Shown in pieces: positions 1 to 28,257 of a stretch of 64,000 bases of DNA. The stretch lies in the NCBI RefSeq assembly GCF_032854445.1, contig NC_088307.1:23064001-23128000 (forward strand), in the 5' to 3' direction. The translations under genes and the position numbers were made by a program. Every line of letters starts with the position of its first letter. Position 1 is the first letter of the stretch. This stretch comes from Liolophura sinensis (lineage: Eukaryota; Mollusca; Polyplacophora; Chitonida; Chitonidae). The notes under the pieces were generated by a model. It saw only the letters and a list, made by a program, of their open reading frames with translations, ran no database searches and was not told the DNA's origin.

Positions 1-2393
1 AATAACTAAATTTGTTCGCTGCTGCTTACAAACCGTAAGCTCTTTAGCAGCGAGGTCGCAGGCTCGAATCCAGCTGCACCCAGTGAGGCAGCTGTTTTAC
101 GTTTTGCGGTTTCACAGGTACTTGGTCAGGTGGCAAGGTTTGCTTCATCCGACGCTACGTAAGAAAAATGTTTTTAATTAAGGTGTTAAAAAAACAACCA
201 AAGGAAAAAACTTAAATGGGTGGGGTATTTTTTCGCAAAAAAAGCTGAATCTACCATTGTTCTGTCGCGATGTTTGGGTGATATGTTAAGAGTTTGCCTC
301 CAGAGCAAGAAGGAACAACAGATTACACAGTTTGAGCCTAAGATAAGTTAGTCTTATCAACCTGCTGGGTCGCTGTCTCAATATACATGTAGTTGATCTT
401 CTTTTGGGATTAGTATCTGCTCTGGAGAAGACCAGTCAAGTTCAGGAATGTGTCTTAAACGTAATTTTTTAGTAAATCTAGACCTGTGACGCCTAATACT
501 TAGCTGTTGACACCACCGCGTACATTAAACCTATTTCTGCTTAAGCAGGTGGCTGGTGGGATGCAAGTTGCTGAAAATGATACACGAGGAGTGAGAATAA
601 AATCTTAACCCAGAATAATTAAACTGAAAAATCAACATTCCTTGCTAGTGGCCGTTGTGGAAGTTAAAACGTAGTCAACAAAGAGGATGGATTGTTGGGA
701 ATACGGACATTGGTACTGAGGGAAGGAGGCATTGAGATTTTCTGCTACAGAGCATCTTTCCTTGTTGACTTTCGTGCACTGCCCTTTAGCTGAAAAGCGA
801 ATATTTCAAGTGGTTAATAGCTCGGCACGTGCCATTCTCATGTAATAATAATAAAAAAAAGTACACGCATGTTTCACAAAACTGTTTTGGACTCTGCAAT
901 CCAAATTAAAATAAATAAAGATATTCATCAAGTTGATCAAATGTTGATAGCTGACTACACGTGGTGCTGCAGTACAATATATGTCAAGAGTCATTACCCA
1001 TCTTCAGCTATTTTGTTTTGCGCAGAAGATGAATTGGTTTTGTGAAACAAGCTCCGGTTCTGACGGCAAAGTGTATCAACAAACGGCTATCAAGACACGA
1101 TATTTGTATTGCTGTCCTGACAAAATGTGATATGTCGTATCGATTCGGTTTTGTGTTTTCTTAGAAGTCTGCAAGTAGATAGGAAATGATGCACTTGGAG
1201 GACACAGAGTGTATTTGCCGTTAATCTTTAAAAGGCGAATCACCACGGTAATTCTGCCCAACAGTCAACGTCTCTGCGTCTTTTATACAGAATATTTACC
1301 CCACAAAGGTTTTGCTTTCCGGTTTGGAAGTAGTGGACGGCGAAGCGTACTAAGATTTCAGAGACTTTTCGCGTTTAGAGTGTTTCTTCAAGCTGCTAGA
1401 TGGGGTACCCGGATTACACAATACAGAAGTAAGTTTTTCTTTATTTATTTACTGTTTCAATTCTTGATTAGTGATTGACACCGTACTCATTAATCTTTCA
1501 CTTATTCCACGGCGGTTAGGGGGAAGGACTTAAAGCCTCAGCCCAGCCAACGAGAGCTGGATTTGTACCTGCAACCACATTGACCAATCAGTCGCTTAAT
1601 GTAAAAACCAGGTTTTACACGTTTGAGTTAGCAAATATGCAGCACTAGTAGTAAATTATACCCGTATCTACGGTACGTAAGCCAAGTACCTTTGCAGCCG
1701 CTACACCATAGGTTATTAAATATTCTTGGGTCTCTCCTATGCGCACGTGCCATTGTTGAACCCTATAGGAGATTCTGAATGCAACAAACTGAAGGTCAGA
1801 GCTTACAGCAAGGTACCTGATCCAGGACGATATCCAGCCATACCTATACTCACAGGACTTATACATTGTCACAGCCAAGGCCACAAAAGAAGGGCAAGCA
1901 GCAGAGAGCGCACCGTGTTCCCACTCTGAGACAGCAACGGGTAAATACTTAGCTACCTCAATGTGCATTTTGATTTCACATGTGTTTGGGGTGATTCGGA
2001 GTGAGTCTTACACACAAAAAGTAACGTTACGTGTATCCGACTACCGCGGTGATGTAATTACAATACTGGTCACGTAGGTAGTTTTGCATATGGTTTCCAT
2101 GGTAGTTACGTGTGCGTCCACCATGGCAGTTACGTATACACGTAATAATTATGTTATGTACCGGTACTGACTTTAGTCTCTCTAATCTGCAGTTTACGTT
2201 CTGAAAAATTTCCAATGAATATATGAGGTCAAAAATTAGTGTAACTAAGTGTAATCACAATGCATGATATACCCTGACACGTCCTAATAATTCTAACCAT
2301 CCGTTTCATTCCTTGGTTTATGTGCACTTGCAGTTCGGCACTGATTTATTAACATCTGGCGTTTTACAGGTTATACCAACGATTAGAGGCATC
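1..2393. other. 5' flank of the SLC6 gene, no supported coding
   Basis: AT-rich sequence with only short open frames. It holds a family B fragment at 470-615 and two stretches resembling tRNA B boxes (GGCTCGAATCC near 50, and GGTACAAATCC on the minus strand near 1570) that lack a full tRNA fold. A perfect donor GTAAGT at 1429 and an acceptor at 2368-2369 could bound a 5'UTR intron. Confidence 0.5.
470..615 (+). repeat. Family B fragment
   Basis: Shares a diverged TCTAGACC..GACGCCTAAT start, CTTAAGC and GAATAAAATCTTAAC with copies at 26305, 36030 and 47925. Confidence 0.55.
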
Positions 2394-18134
<15,741 letters not shown>

Positions 18135-18535
18135 AACGCGAAATGGCGGGGTCATTGTACAAAATGACAGAATGTCTGTGTATTTTACTTACTGTATACT
18201 CACTCACTGTTTTACTAACTTGCCAGATCATTTAAAACCACAATTTTAATTATCTTGACACTTTTGCTTTTTCTTTATTAATATAAGAACTAAAAACAAA
18301 TTAAAAACATTTGATTGGTTATTATATTGCCATTATAGAGTGGCAGTCAGGGTCATCGATGGAAAAAATATGAGGGTTCAGAGTCTCAGTCGTTAGCTGG
18401 CCTGGGACAGTTGACAGAGTTCTCAGCGGTCTCAATGCCAAAAAAAAAATAATGTCCAAATGCCCATGGTCAAAAATGTCTGAAAGTTTAATATGAGACT
18501 TAACTTTAAACCAAGTGTTACTTTGAATTTGAAGA

Positions 18536-19390
18536 GCTGCATTGGCCGCAGAGTTTAGCTAAAATCTTAAATATAAAATGACTAAATACCAGTGTTAGCT
18601 AATACACTTTCAAACAACTGGGCCCTGAAGTTTACACCGAGTACAGCCGTGTCATTGCCACGTGTGCATGATTCGTAACTGTACTGGCTGCTGAGTTTGG
18701 CTAAGATCTTAAATATAATAACTGACTTCATACCGGTATTAGCTAATACACTTTCAAACAACTGGGCCCTGAAGCTTACACCGAGTACATAACCAACGGC
18801 CATGTCATTGCCACGTGTGCATGATTCGTAACTGTACTGACTGCTGAGTTTGGCTAAGATCTTAAATATAATAACTGACTTCATACCGGTATTAGCTAAT
18901 ACACTTTCAAACTACTGGCCCTGAAGCTTACACCGAGTACATAACCAACGGCCGTGTCATTGCCACGTGTGCATGATTCGTAACTGTACTGGCTGCTGAG
19001 TTTGGCTAAGATCTTACATATAATAACTGACTTCATACCGGTATTAGCTAATACACTTTCAAACAACTGGGCCCTGAAGCTTACACCGAGTACATAACCA
19101 ACGGCCGTGTCATTGCCACGTGTGCATGATTCGTAACTGTACTGACTGCTGAGTTTGGCTAAGATCTTACATATAATAACTGACTTCATACCGGTATTAG
19201 CTAATACACTTTCAAACAACTGGGCCCTGAAGCTTACACCGAGTATATAACCAAAGGCCGTGTCATTACCACATGTGTATATTCCAACATAGAATGAGAA
19301 AGCCGTAACTGCATTGGCTGCTAAATTTGACAAGATTTCACACAAAAACCATGACTTAATGCCAGTATTATCTAATACACTTTCGAACAA
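18536..19390 (-). repeat. 153-bp tandem array, five to six units, minus-strand frame open
   Basis: Starts of the CTGCTGAGTTTGGCTAAGAT segment fall at 18688, 18841, 18993 and 19146, with diverged edge units at about 18538 and 19318. Because 153 is a multiple of three, the minus strand stays open over 18896-19390 and 18582-18884, repeating a 51-residue unit with QLFESVLANTG and KILAKLSSQYSYES. A one-base loss near 18915 breaks the frame between them. I do not recognise the peptide, and no splice-supported gene is evident. Confidence 0.85.
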
Positions 19391-20494
19391 CTGGGCTCAG
19401 TTACACGGGTAGAAGAAGCCTGAGTAACTGACTGACTGTCCCACACGTAAATTTTGACCCCATATTTCATATTCCATTCTGTTGAAAGGCTATCCAGAGA
19501 GTTGATAGTTGGTAAATGGTAGTGCATTACAGGTGAAATCTGGTCACTTGTCAATTTCAGTTCATATAAATTCTTACATAGTAACTTATACGCCCAATTT
19601 AACAACATGGCTTAATCATAATAAGTAAAAGATATAATTGCTTGATAAATCGGCTTTGCATGTGCTACACACACTGTATTGTCGATAGTAGAAACACGAA
19701 TGAAACAAAAAGTAAAAAGTGATCAAGATGAACAAGGAATCAATTAAATTTGAACTTAACACGGCAAAGTTTCACATATAATAAACCTGGTAACAAGGAA
19801 AAGAATACAGAGAGATATAGGCTTTGAGTCTCTGCTTATAGCCGATGACAAAAGACAGAAAGATAGAACACCTTGTCGCAATGGGCTCTTTTTCCCCACG
19901 GTAAAATGAAGTAATGTTTCATGCAGTTTTACACAAAGCCCCTTTGTGAAAGTGTAGGGTAAAATTTTAACCATTTTTGAAAAGTATTTTGAAGATTACG
20001 TGCAAACTGCAACTTGAACGGAAATAATTCTTCGAAATGCATAATCCTGAGATCAAGAAGCTGAAGAAAATGCTTTTTTTATCCAATTATAGAGTTTTTA
20101 AAGTTGACCTAATTTTGCGATGTTTTCATTGGCAAATTAAAGTTTACTTTACATACGGAAATACTTCTTACTAAGAGGTTTTCTTTGCCAGTTCCCAGGC
20201 ATTGTTTATGCTAAATTTTAAACAAATTGCTATAGTGGTTTCGGGAAAAAAGACTCTATAAGTTTTTTTAATGAATCCAGTATGGTCGCCAAGTCATTGA
20301 CTTAGGTTGACCACATTATCGATATGCAATACATCTGACCACAGGTAAGCACTGTCTAAAGTTTTGAAAGTTTTGGTCTAGCGGTGAAAAAAAGATGGCT
20401 GATAATAATAAGAGTAATTCAGATAATTTCGATCCCCTAAAATGTAGTACTGTTCATTGCAATTAATTAGATGTTAATGGTCTAGAATATACTT

Positions 20495-20600
20495 TATATA
20501 CTTGCTTGTTTTTTGGCAGTTTGTGTTAAACGTCGTTTAGGGAATTGACCTTGCGATTATTTGGCCTGGAACGTTCATCTTGGTTGACGGCTGCTATTAC
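20495..20600 (+). repeat. Family C fragment
   Basis: GTGTTAAACGTCGTTTAGGG, TTGCGATTATTTGGCCTGGA and GGTTGACGGCTG. Truncated on the right. Confidence 0.6.
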
Positions 20601-21227
20601 TTCCATTATCTTGAGAGTCTCGTGTTCCTTGTAGCGGTCCCAATCAATGCCTATAGACACGTGTTAGGCAGTTGAAAACGACACGTGAGTTACGTCCTAA
20701 CGTAAAAAAAAAATGTAGCCTTTTGATTACAGCGAAAAATTCATTCTATATTGTATATATGGCCGACTGATGTAATAAGAAAGTGCGTATGTAGGCAAAT
20801 TAACTAATAAAACAAACATAAAAATATAGGGTACAGCACGTGATGTTAGCGGCTGTAGAATAAGACATCTTAATGGGTCACGTGCGCGGATCGGCGTTGC
20901 ACCAGTCTTGTAACTGTGTCAACAGCTATGGGCTATTAATGAGTTTGAAAATGAATTAAGTAAAGAAAGAAGAGAGAAAGAAATAGAGCGTCATTGAATC
21001 TAAAGGTCAAGTCTGACAATCATATAGCACTTGGAAATACTGAAGGAGCGTTCTAAAACGATTACTTCCGGAGCAAACTATAACAGTTTCCGTAGGAATG
21101 TGAAAGAAATAATATACACATAGACAATAAGACTGGCAACTGTCATCAGCTTTCAAGTTTTTTGGTGCAGGGAAGACATCATGACATCCAATTCAAAATT
21201 CAATCTAGTAGTCCATGACGAATACAA

Positions 21228-21413
21228 ATATTTTATTTATTTATTTGATTGGTGTTTTACGCCATACTCAAGAATATTTCACTTATACGACGGCGGCCAG
21301 CATTATGGTGGGAGGAAACCGGGCAGTACTCGGGGGAAACCCACGACCATCCGCATGTTGCTGCAAGACCTTCCCACTTTCGGCCGGAGAGGAAGTCAGC
21401 ATGAGCTGGACTT
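21228..21413 (-). repeat. Family A SINE, near full body
   Basis: TTTATTTATTTATTTGATTG to GGAAGTCAGCATGAGCTGGA, followed by ACTTCAACTCGAATAC. One of the better preserved minus-strand copies. Confidence 0.92.
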
Positions 21414-22837
21414 CAACTCGAATACAAATATTGGTTGCGTCTTGATTGCAACTGTTTATGAAACGTCGTGTTGATATAATAAATATGAATGCTTATTCCA
21501 TCATTAGTTCTAGATTTAGCGAAAATTCTTCTACAAAAGCAGACATGCTGTTTTCAGGCTCCGTCAGTGCATGAATACAGAAAGGTAAAATCATGAAATA
21601 TAATCTTTAGAATACCTCTATTAAGGGCATTCAGTTTCTTATGCGAATTATATTCAGTCAACGTTTTCGTCAAAAATGAATTTTTATACTCCGATTAGGA
21701 TAAATTCATTGCTCTACAAATTTGAAGACGGTTCGTTCATTTTCGGACTAAATATAGAAGAGTATTGCTTTCAACCTACCAATCTACACGAAATGCTGCT
21801 TCTGTGGTTTGATCAGATTCAGTCTTAGATAGCCAACAAACGTGAATGTCGTTGTGTAAAGTCTGTGAAGCGCATAAACAAACTTGTGTGAAAACTTGTG
21901 GGAAAAAATGTGCTTGTGGCCACAAAGCAGTCGCAGGTTAAGTTGTTTAAAACTATAATGAACCGTCCATCTCCTGAATAGTAAGGCTGTTTTCCAAAGC
22001 AGCATTCAACACAAACCACCAAAGAACAATAAGAACGTATAGAATTTGAGAAAAGTAAGGTGGAAGGAGGAATGGGAGGATTCCAGACACATGATTTAAT
22101 CTTTATCTAAATCTTGTACTATGCTGGTTTGTCGTTAATCAAAAACATGTATGCCAAGTGTTTCATAAATCTATCGTGATGACTTTATCCTGCACTATGC
22201 ATGTCAAGTCTCTACAAATAGCTCCTGGTTAAGCGTCTAAGTCATACATAGACAAAGTTTTGACGCAAGGGCCACTTTCATAAACTTTGTAAATCAGTTT
22301 TCGTAACTTTTCTCTTAAATGAGGTCGCCTTAATCCAGGTGCCAATTAATTATTAATTAATTATTGCGCCATAATCTAGACAACGTCTTTTACGAAAAAG
22401 AGTTGCGCGAAAGTGGGCAGAATCCTGATTTTGATCAGATAAAAGACTTTCGCAACAGAGTTCTCCTTCTCTTGGCACTCAGTATAAGAAGATACTTTAT
22501 TTTCACTTTTACGATGGCGGACAGTTTTGTTTGTGGAGAAAACAAAGCGATACACGAACGAATTTTAGTCATTATTTGGTCAGACAAATATATGGAAACT
22601 TACTGATGAGTTTTAGTACAAAATGCATCACGATCAAATTCACGTGAGCGCCATGCGCACGTCCGGCACGTGATACTCCTATATCGATCGCTGTTATTAT
22701 AAATTGTCCCGACGTGAACAGCTGATAACGGTTGTGTATGTTCATCCAAAGTCATACTAATCACATTTTGCATAATTATCAACTCGATTTGGAATATTCC
22801 ATACTTTCTTAAATAGTATATTGGACTTAAAATTGTT

Positions 22838-22937
22838 TATATCCCGGGTTTCCTCCCACCATAATGCTAGCTGCTGTCATACAAGTGAAATATTCTTGAG
22901 TATGGCGTAAAGCACCAATCAAACAAATAAATAAATC
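22838..22937 (+). repeat. Family A SINE 3' half
   Basis: CCCGGGTTTCCTCCCACCAT, then GAGTATGGCGTAAAGCACCA and an AAATAAATAAA tail. Confidence 0.9.
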
Positions 22938-23927
22938 AAATTGCTTACATTTCAAATTGTTGTTATAAAGTGACATAGGTGAGAAATTCAGCCAGAAAAG
23001 TCCGACCATGCCTGTAACCGTCACACAAACCACGCACGCGCGATACAGCGTGAAACCTTACAAATAAAAGACACAGAAATATTTATAATGCAAACACTGA
23101 CACACTTATCTCTTCACGTTTGGCACGTGATATGTAAATCAGTATGTAAGTAATTGTACTCCCTGGTCACGCTTGTTAGCAGCAGGTATTTCGCTTTCTT
23201 TTAGCTGCTATCATATATGTCAGTACCAGTTTTTTGATACTCTATTTTTTTTAATATAACAGCCCAAAAAGTGCTGGAACAGCAACTTTAATTAAATCTA
23301 TTGATCAAGTTTTAAAAACATATAAAATAGATGCAAAGTTTTTTATTGATAAATTTGAATTAAAAAGCACGCAACCTAGATGCATATAATTTAAAGTCAC
23401 CGGTTTTCGTTTTTAAATATTGAGTTCATGAGGTTCGTAAAAATTGACACCTGCTTGCCAAAAACACATGCTGTGTACTAGTATTCAAAAACATGACACA
23501 GAACATAATCTGTAGATTATTATATACTGTGTATTAAGTTTATGATGTTCCACTGTTACAGCTTTGGAAACTACGAAAATAAGCATTCGTCCACTGAGCA
23601 GTATTGTTTTTGCACATAACGACACATTCAGCTATACCAGGCCACTTACGGTTAGTTTGGGACTTCAACCATGGACGTCATAACAGATATTTGTATGCCA
23701 TTGGGCAATGGTAGCCATTGCAGCCAAATAATCCTCACTACCAATTTCCAATTCATCCTTAAACACAAGCCCACTAAGAAAGTTTATTAAGTCAAAAAAG
23801 GTAGCACGTAGTCATGGATATAAATCAAAAGTGTACTACATGCACTCTTAACTAAATGGTGTCAGTATACACCAACAACGGCTGTAAATGGCTTGTCCCA
23901 GGGCGCACATCCTATCAGCTGTAAGTT

Positions 23928-24070
23928 TACACCTTTTAAAAGGGTGTGAAATAACACCAAAAGAAAAGGTGTGGATAAACTCCTTTTAGGAAAAGGGTGG
24001 ATTAAATCATTTTAGAAAAGGTGTGGATTAGCACCTTTTAGAATGGGTTTGAATAGACACCTTTCCGAAA
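23928..24070. repeat. Degenerate roughly 30-bp repeat rich in AAAAGGTGTGGATTA
   Basis: Four to five imperfect units of AAAAGGTGTGGATTAACACC type. Each half is partly inverted (ACACCTTTT / AAAAGGTGT), giving small hairpins. Confidence 0.7.
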
Positions 24071-24084
24071 AGGAAAACTAGAAT

Positions 24085-24235
24085 CTTGGCGTCAAAACAG
24101 ACATTCGTATGGCAGCCGTAAACCAGAAGCGACGACAGTGTTACAGCTGGCAAATGATCACACGTACATGTTACCGGTGAAATACGGCCATCTTGTCAAT
24201 TTTCCTCGAATATCGAATTTGACGATAAAATTACA
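24085..24235 (-). repeat. Family C tail joined to a family B piece
   Basis: TTGGCGTCAAAACAGACATTCGTATGG with AGCCGTAAACC is the reverse of the family C end. It is followed by CGACGACAGTGTTACAGCTG and GTGAAATACGGCCATCTTGT, the reverse of family B. The same order of pieces can be seen weakly elsewhere. Confidence 0.55.
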
Positions 24236-24581
24236 CCACGACAGTAAAATCTTTCTCTCTTGCCAAATGAATTTCACCATAACTAACTAAGTGGAATGGT
24301 ATGGATGATATTCCCTCTTTGAACTAACTTTCTGTCCAGCGTACTGGACATGCGTATTGTTGAATTATGTTCCCCGTGAGATTATGTTTATAGTCACATT
24401 TTAAAGTTACTCAGAAGAAATACAAAAATGTTATGATAATTTTCCTAAATCAATCATAATGTTATATGTGTGGACAAGCAGCAAAGGACGAAGATTACTT
24501 TCTAGATATACTGCGACTACTATGTTTTACAAGCTATTTTACTTTGACTCGCGTTCTTATGATTAAAGCTTCGTCCACGAC

Positions 24582-24672
24582 ACATATGTTTCCTTCCACC
24601 ATAATGCTGGCCGCCGTCGAATAAGTGAAATATTTTTGAGTGCGGCGTAAAACACCAAATAAATTAGTAAAT
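24582..24672 (+). repeat. Family A SINE 3' half
   Basis: TTCCTTCCACCATAATGCTG, GCCGCCGTCGAATAAGTGAA, then GTGCGGCGTAAAACACC. Confidence 0.9.
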
Positions 24673-24689
24673 AGATCGTTGTGTTGTTA

Positions 24690-25010
24690 GACCTTTGGTA
24701 GGTTAGACCTTCTTGGGATTAGGCTTTGGTCGGTTAAACCGTGGTGTGTTGGCCAGTGATGTTAAACTTGCGTGGTTTAGATCTTCTCGAGGCTAGGTCT
24801 TCATTGGGTTTAGACCCTCGTGGGTTAGACTTTCGTGAGGTTAGACCTTTGTGGGTTAGACATTAGTAGGGTGACACTGAAGTGGGTTGTACTTTAAAGG
24901 GCTTACAAATATTCGAGTTTAGACCCTCGTTGTTTGAATCTTCTGGGTTTAGCCATGGCTTTCACACGTATATGTAGACATTAGGAATTAAACTTTTTTG
25001 ATGGGATAAA
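24690..25010. repeat. Degenerate short tandem repeat of GGTTAGACCTTTGTG type
   Basis: Around fifteen loose units of 15-20 bases with GTTAGACC or GTTTAGACC cores. It looks like an old minisatellite; the GTTAG core is not a true telomere array. Confidence 0.65.
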
Positions 25011-26304
25011 CCTTGTGGTGTTAGCCATACGTGCTGTTTTATTTGAGAAGATCTTGTGAGTAGAACTTCTTGGAGAATAGGGGCATGTTTCACAAAGCGA
25101 TTTCGGGCTTTTGCCTAAAACTGTAATTCAAATTAAGATCTTAAAATATATATATATATACGTCAGATCAATAAAAGTTTGTTTTGTCCTGTGGTGGAAC
25201 AGTGTCAGCATCCTTCAAATATTTTGCTTTTAAAAAGAGATTAAAGTTTTGGAAAGGTCTCAGAGGAATTGAAAACAGAAACTATTTAAAGGGGAAAAAA
25301 ACAGAAAGAGAGCAAGGTAACGAAATGATACTCGCCATATTTGTTCTACTTTTAAGCTCAGACGTTGTATGTTGTATGTTGGTTGAAAGCGTGCAATGAA
25401 ATCACGTGGCCGGAGGCTCCATAACACGTGTTTACGCATGAATGAAATGATATATCGTCCATACGTTGCTTTATAACAAAACCCAGGCTGAAAAAATAAT
25501 CCCTGTTCAAAATCTGCTGTTCTCAGCAGAATCAAGCTATGGCGATAGATAATGCATCAAAAGTGATGGGGAGAAGGGGAGCTTTTTCACTTCACCTTAT
25601 ACAGCGATCACAAATTGCAATTGTTTCAAAGTTGTAATTTTCACTGATCTGAAATGTTTAAAATCGGTAAATATAGAAAGCAAACCGGCAAATTCAGAAA
25701 CATGACAAACAGATTTTACATTTGTACATGTACAGATATTTACTTGCTTGCTTTTTTTTCTTTTATGGGGTTGTTTGTACACGAAATTTTTTATGTGAGG
25801 ATCAAGTCAAGATCAACCGGCGAAAAAAATGTGAGATTGATAAAAACGCAGATGTAAATCGACAATCAATGCAACGGTAATATAAATGATATGTATGGGG
25901 AAAAAACTGTTTTAAAGCAAAGCTCCAAGACCTATTTTGTATCACCAATTTGATTCTGCAAGAATGGGCAGGCTATTTGGTTTTATTCTATGTAGTTGGC
26001 AAGAATAGGGCATGACTGTGTCTCTGACAGAGTATCATCAATATGAAATAATCATTTAATCGAATATCATTAATATTCGTAAAAAACAAATATGCACAGC
26101 AAACGTCCGCTAAAGCAATTATAGGCTTTATATGGGGAGAGGGTAGCCGACTGCATACAGAGCTGTATCCGATGTATTTTCAAATGTGTAAGTTTAAACA
26201 AAACACTACTGTCACAAATGTAGTTACAGTCAGCTCCATGAGTTAGTCCCATTGGATTGTTTAATGTGATTGCATGTTAAGGTGACTGTAACGACAACAC
26301 AGCA

Positions 26305-26560
26305 CTATAAGTAATTCTAGACCAGAGACGTCTAATAAATTGCAATTGACATGACCTTTTTCTTTTTACCTAATTCAGCTTAAGCCACGGTGCTAGGGGA
26401 AGTGTAAATTGCCACTTATTATGCATTTACATGAACAGTTAGAATAAAATCTAACAAGAGGCAAATTGACAAGAGGCCGTATTTCACCGGTTACGTTTGA
26501 CCAATTGCCAGTTACCACACTGTTGTCGCTCCTCTGGTTTTACTCCCTATGCTGCACGTC
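26305..26560 (+). repeat. Family B copy, longest plus-strand example
   Basis: AATTCTAGACCAGAGACGTC, CTTAAGCCACGGTGCTAGGG, AGAATAAAATCTAACAAGAG, GCCGTATTTCACCGGTTACG, then CACACTGTTGTCGCTCCTCT. It runs directly into the 48-bp array. Confidence 0.75.
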
Positions 26561-26925
26561 TATCACACTGTCGTCGCTGCTCTGGTTTCACTCTCTATGT
26601 CGTACGTCTATTACACTGTTCTCGCTGGTCTGCTTTTACTCTCTTTGCTGTAAGTCTATTACACTGTTGTCGCTGCTCTGGTTTTACTCTCTATGCTGTA
26701 CGTCTATCACACTGTCGTTGCTGCTCTAGTTTACTCTCTATGCTGTACGTCTATCACATTGTCGTCACTGCTCTCGTTTTACTCTCTATGCTGTACGTCT
26801 GTCACACTGTCGTGGCTGCTCCAAGCTGTACGTCTATCGCATTGTCGTCGCTGGTCTGGTTTTACTCTCTATGCTGTGGGTCTATCACATCGTCTTCGCT
26901 ACTCTAGTTTTATTCTCTACGATGT
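26515..26925. repeat. 48-bp tandem array grown from the family B end
   Basis: About eight units of GCTGCTCTGGTTTTACTCTC, TATGCTGTACGTCTATCACA, CTGTCGTC, with one shortened unit near 26825. A unit length divisible by three explains the long overlapping open frames here, which are not genes. Confidence 0.9.
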
Positions 26926-27284
26926 AAATCTTTAATTATATACCTGTGTACAACCAAATTCTTTGAAAACCAACAAAACTGCAGACTGTAGGTTATATGC
27001 CTGTGTGGTGTAACCGTTGATTTGGTTCGACAAGCAGTTTGATTAATTTAGAAGTCAAATGGGCAGTTACATGTGTGGGCTTTTCACAATGTTGGTAAGG
27101 ATTTTTGCCCCCAGAAGACATAATATCAGCATCGAAGATAGAGGGCATGGTGACCTCTGACGATTTGTAACACTATGCATCCACCTGGTGTCTTCGACAA
27201 AGTACTTCACTGAAGCCGTGTTGTAATATGTCGGCATTGGATCAACTGCAAGAGGACCATCGTGAAATGACGAAGAAAATGTTT

Positions 27285-27352
27285 TTTTCCCTGCCACCAT
27301 AATGCTGGCCACCGTTGTACGCCGTAAAACACCAACCAAATAAAAAAAAATG
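27285..27352 (+). repeat. Family A SINE, internally deleted
   Basis: GCCACCATAATGCTGGCCAC joins directly to GTACGCCGTAAAACACCAAC, so the ATAAGTGAAATATTCTTGA part is missing. Confidence 0.8.
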
Positions 27353-28090
27353 TTTAAAAATGTTGAAAGTGACGATGTTTCAAAGAAAACCAATAAAACA
27401 CATTCGCTATATCCCATGGTAATCTTCAATCTTTACTGCCTGAGGAGCGCCTACCTTGAGTGAATATCGGGTATCTGCAGGTATAAACTCGGTGCTAGTT
27501 GAATATCTTTTATATATAGAATTTAAGTTGTTGGAATAGCCGTGTTATGTCTGAAGGAAACGGATGAACAAGCATGAATATAAAACCGAAAAGAAACCAA
27601 CAAAACAATGCTTATTTATTGACTATAATGTTTTTATAGCTTTTCAATTTCTCTGCCAGCGACATGTTTGCTTTTCTGGTTGAACAGTAGAGGTACAGTA
27701 TCCCTTTCCATGCACCCTTTCTATGAAACATGCTTGATTCAAACAAAAATGTCTCAACGATGTACACGTCTTTTTTTCACCACTGTTAAATTTTTCCTCA
27801 GCACTCGTTTACAACAGTTGTCAGTACACCGTGCCTTACCACGTGGGGAGGGACACTCAGTGTAAACAACTCGATTAAAAAAGTCCCTTGCCCACGTTAA
27901 TCGGTGTAAACATTCTTCTAAGCCGTAGGAATACTGACGTTGTATCCTGCCATAAACTTTTTCATTTTTCGATAAACACGCACTTTACAATCACGTGGTT
28001 TACGCGCAGCGGCTTGGTTGGTTAGTACCAGTCTGTACAAGGCCACGGAAGAACGATCATTTACTACCCAGACGCCTTTAGCGAATTTCA

Positions 28091-28135
28091 TGACGTCAAA
28101 CCGAAGAGAAAAATTAATTTCAAATTGTATATAAG
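28091..28135 (+). promoter_or_regulatory. Core promoter of the WAP gene: CRE and TATA box
   Basis: A full CRE palindrome TGACGTCA lies at 28091-28098 and TATATAAG at 28128-28135, about 90 bases before the ATG at 28225. TCACAGTC at 28161-28168 could be the initiator. Spacing fits a TATA promoter; transcription start is inferred. Confidence 0.6.
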
Positions 28136-28224
28136 CACAGCTCGGAAAATGCTGAAGTAATCACAGTCAACCGAAACGTACAAAGATTTCTACCGATTCA
28201 GCATATCTGACAACTTTCTTGAAG

Positions 28225-28257
28225 ATGGGTTTGATCACAGTCTACGTGGCCTTTTGT
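28225..28257 (+). CDS. WAP gene exon 1: signal peptide start
   Basis: Eleven codons, MGLITVYVAFC, followed by donor GTAAGC. It is too short to stand out as an open frame. Confidence 0.8.

Larger units (their letters stand above)
18135..28224. other. Intergenic region between the SLC6 and WAP genes
   Basis: Ten kilobases with no supported exon. It holds the 153-bp array, SINE copies at 21228, 22838 and 24582, family B and C pieces, a 30-bp degenerate repeat (23928-24070), a GGGTTAGACC-like degenerate repeat (24690-25010) and a 48-bp array (26515-26925). Short open frames here lie in repeats or lack any recognisable domain. Confidence 0.6.

Noticed and set aside
1-70. A tRNA gene suggested by GGCTCGAATCC
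   Set aside because: Only a B-box-like stretch is present; no A box at the proper distance and no paired acceptor stem.
24690-25010. Interstitial telomere repeat suggested by GGGTTAG
   Set aside because: Units are 15-20 bases long and irregular; no run of TTAGGG is present.
26466-26935. Overlapping plus-strand frames of 80-136 residues
   Set aside because: They come from the 48-bp array, which is divisible by three and lacks stops in several frames.
27067-27429. 120-residue minus-strand frame
   Set aside because: It crosses a SINE fragment and has no domain or splice support.
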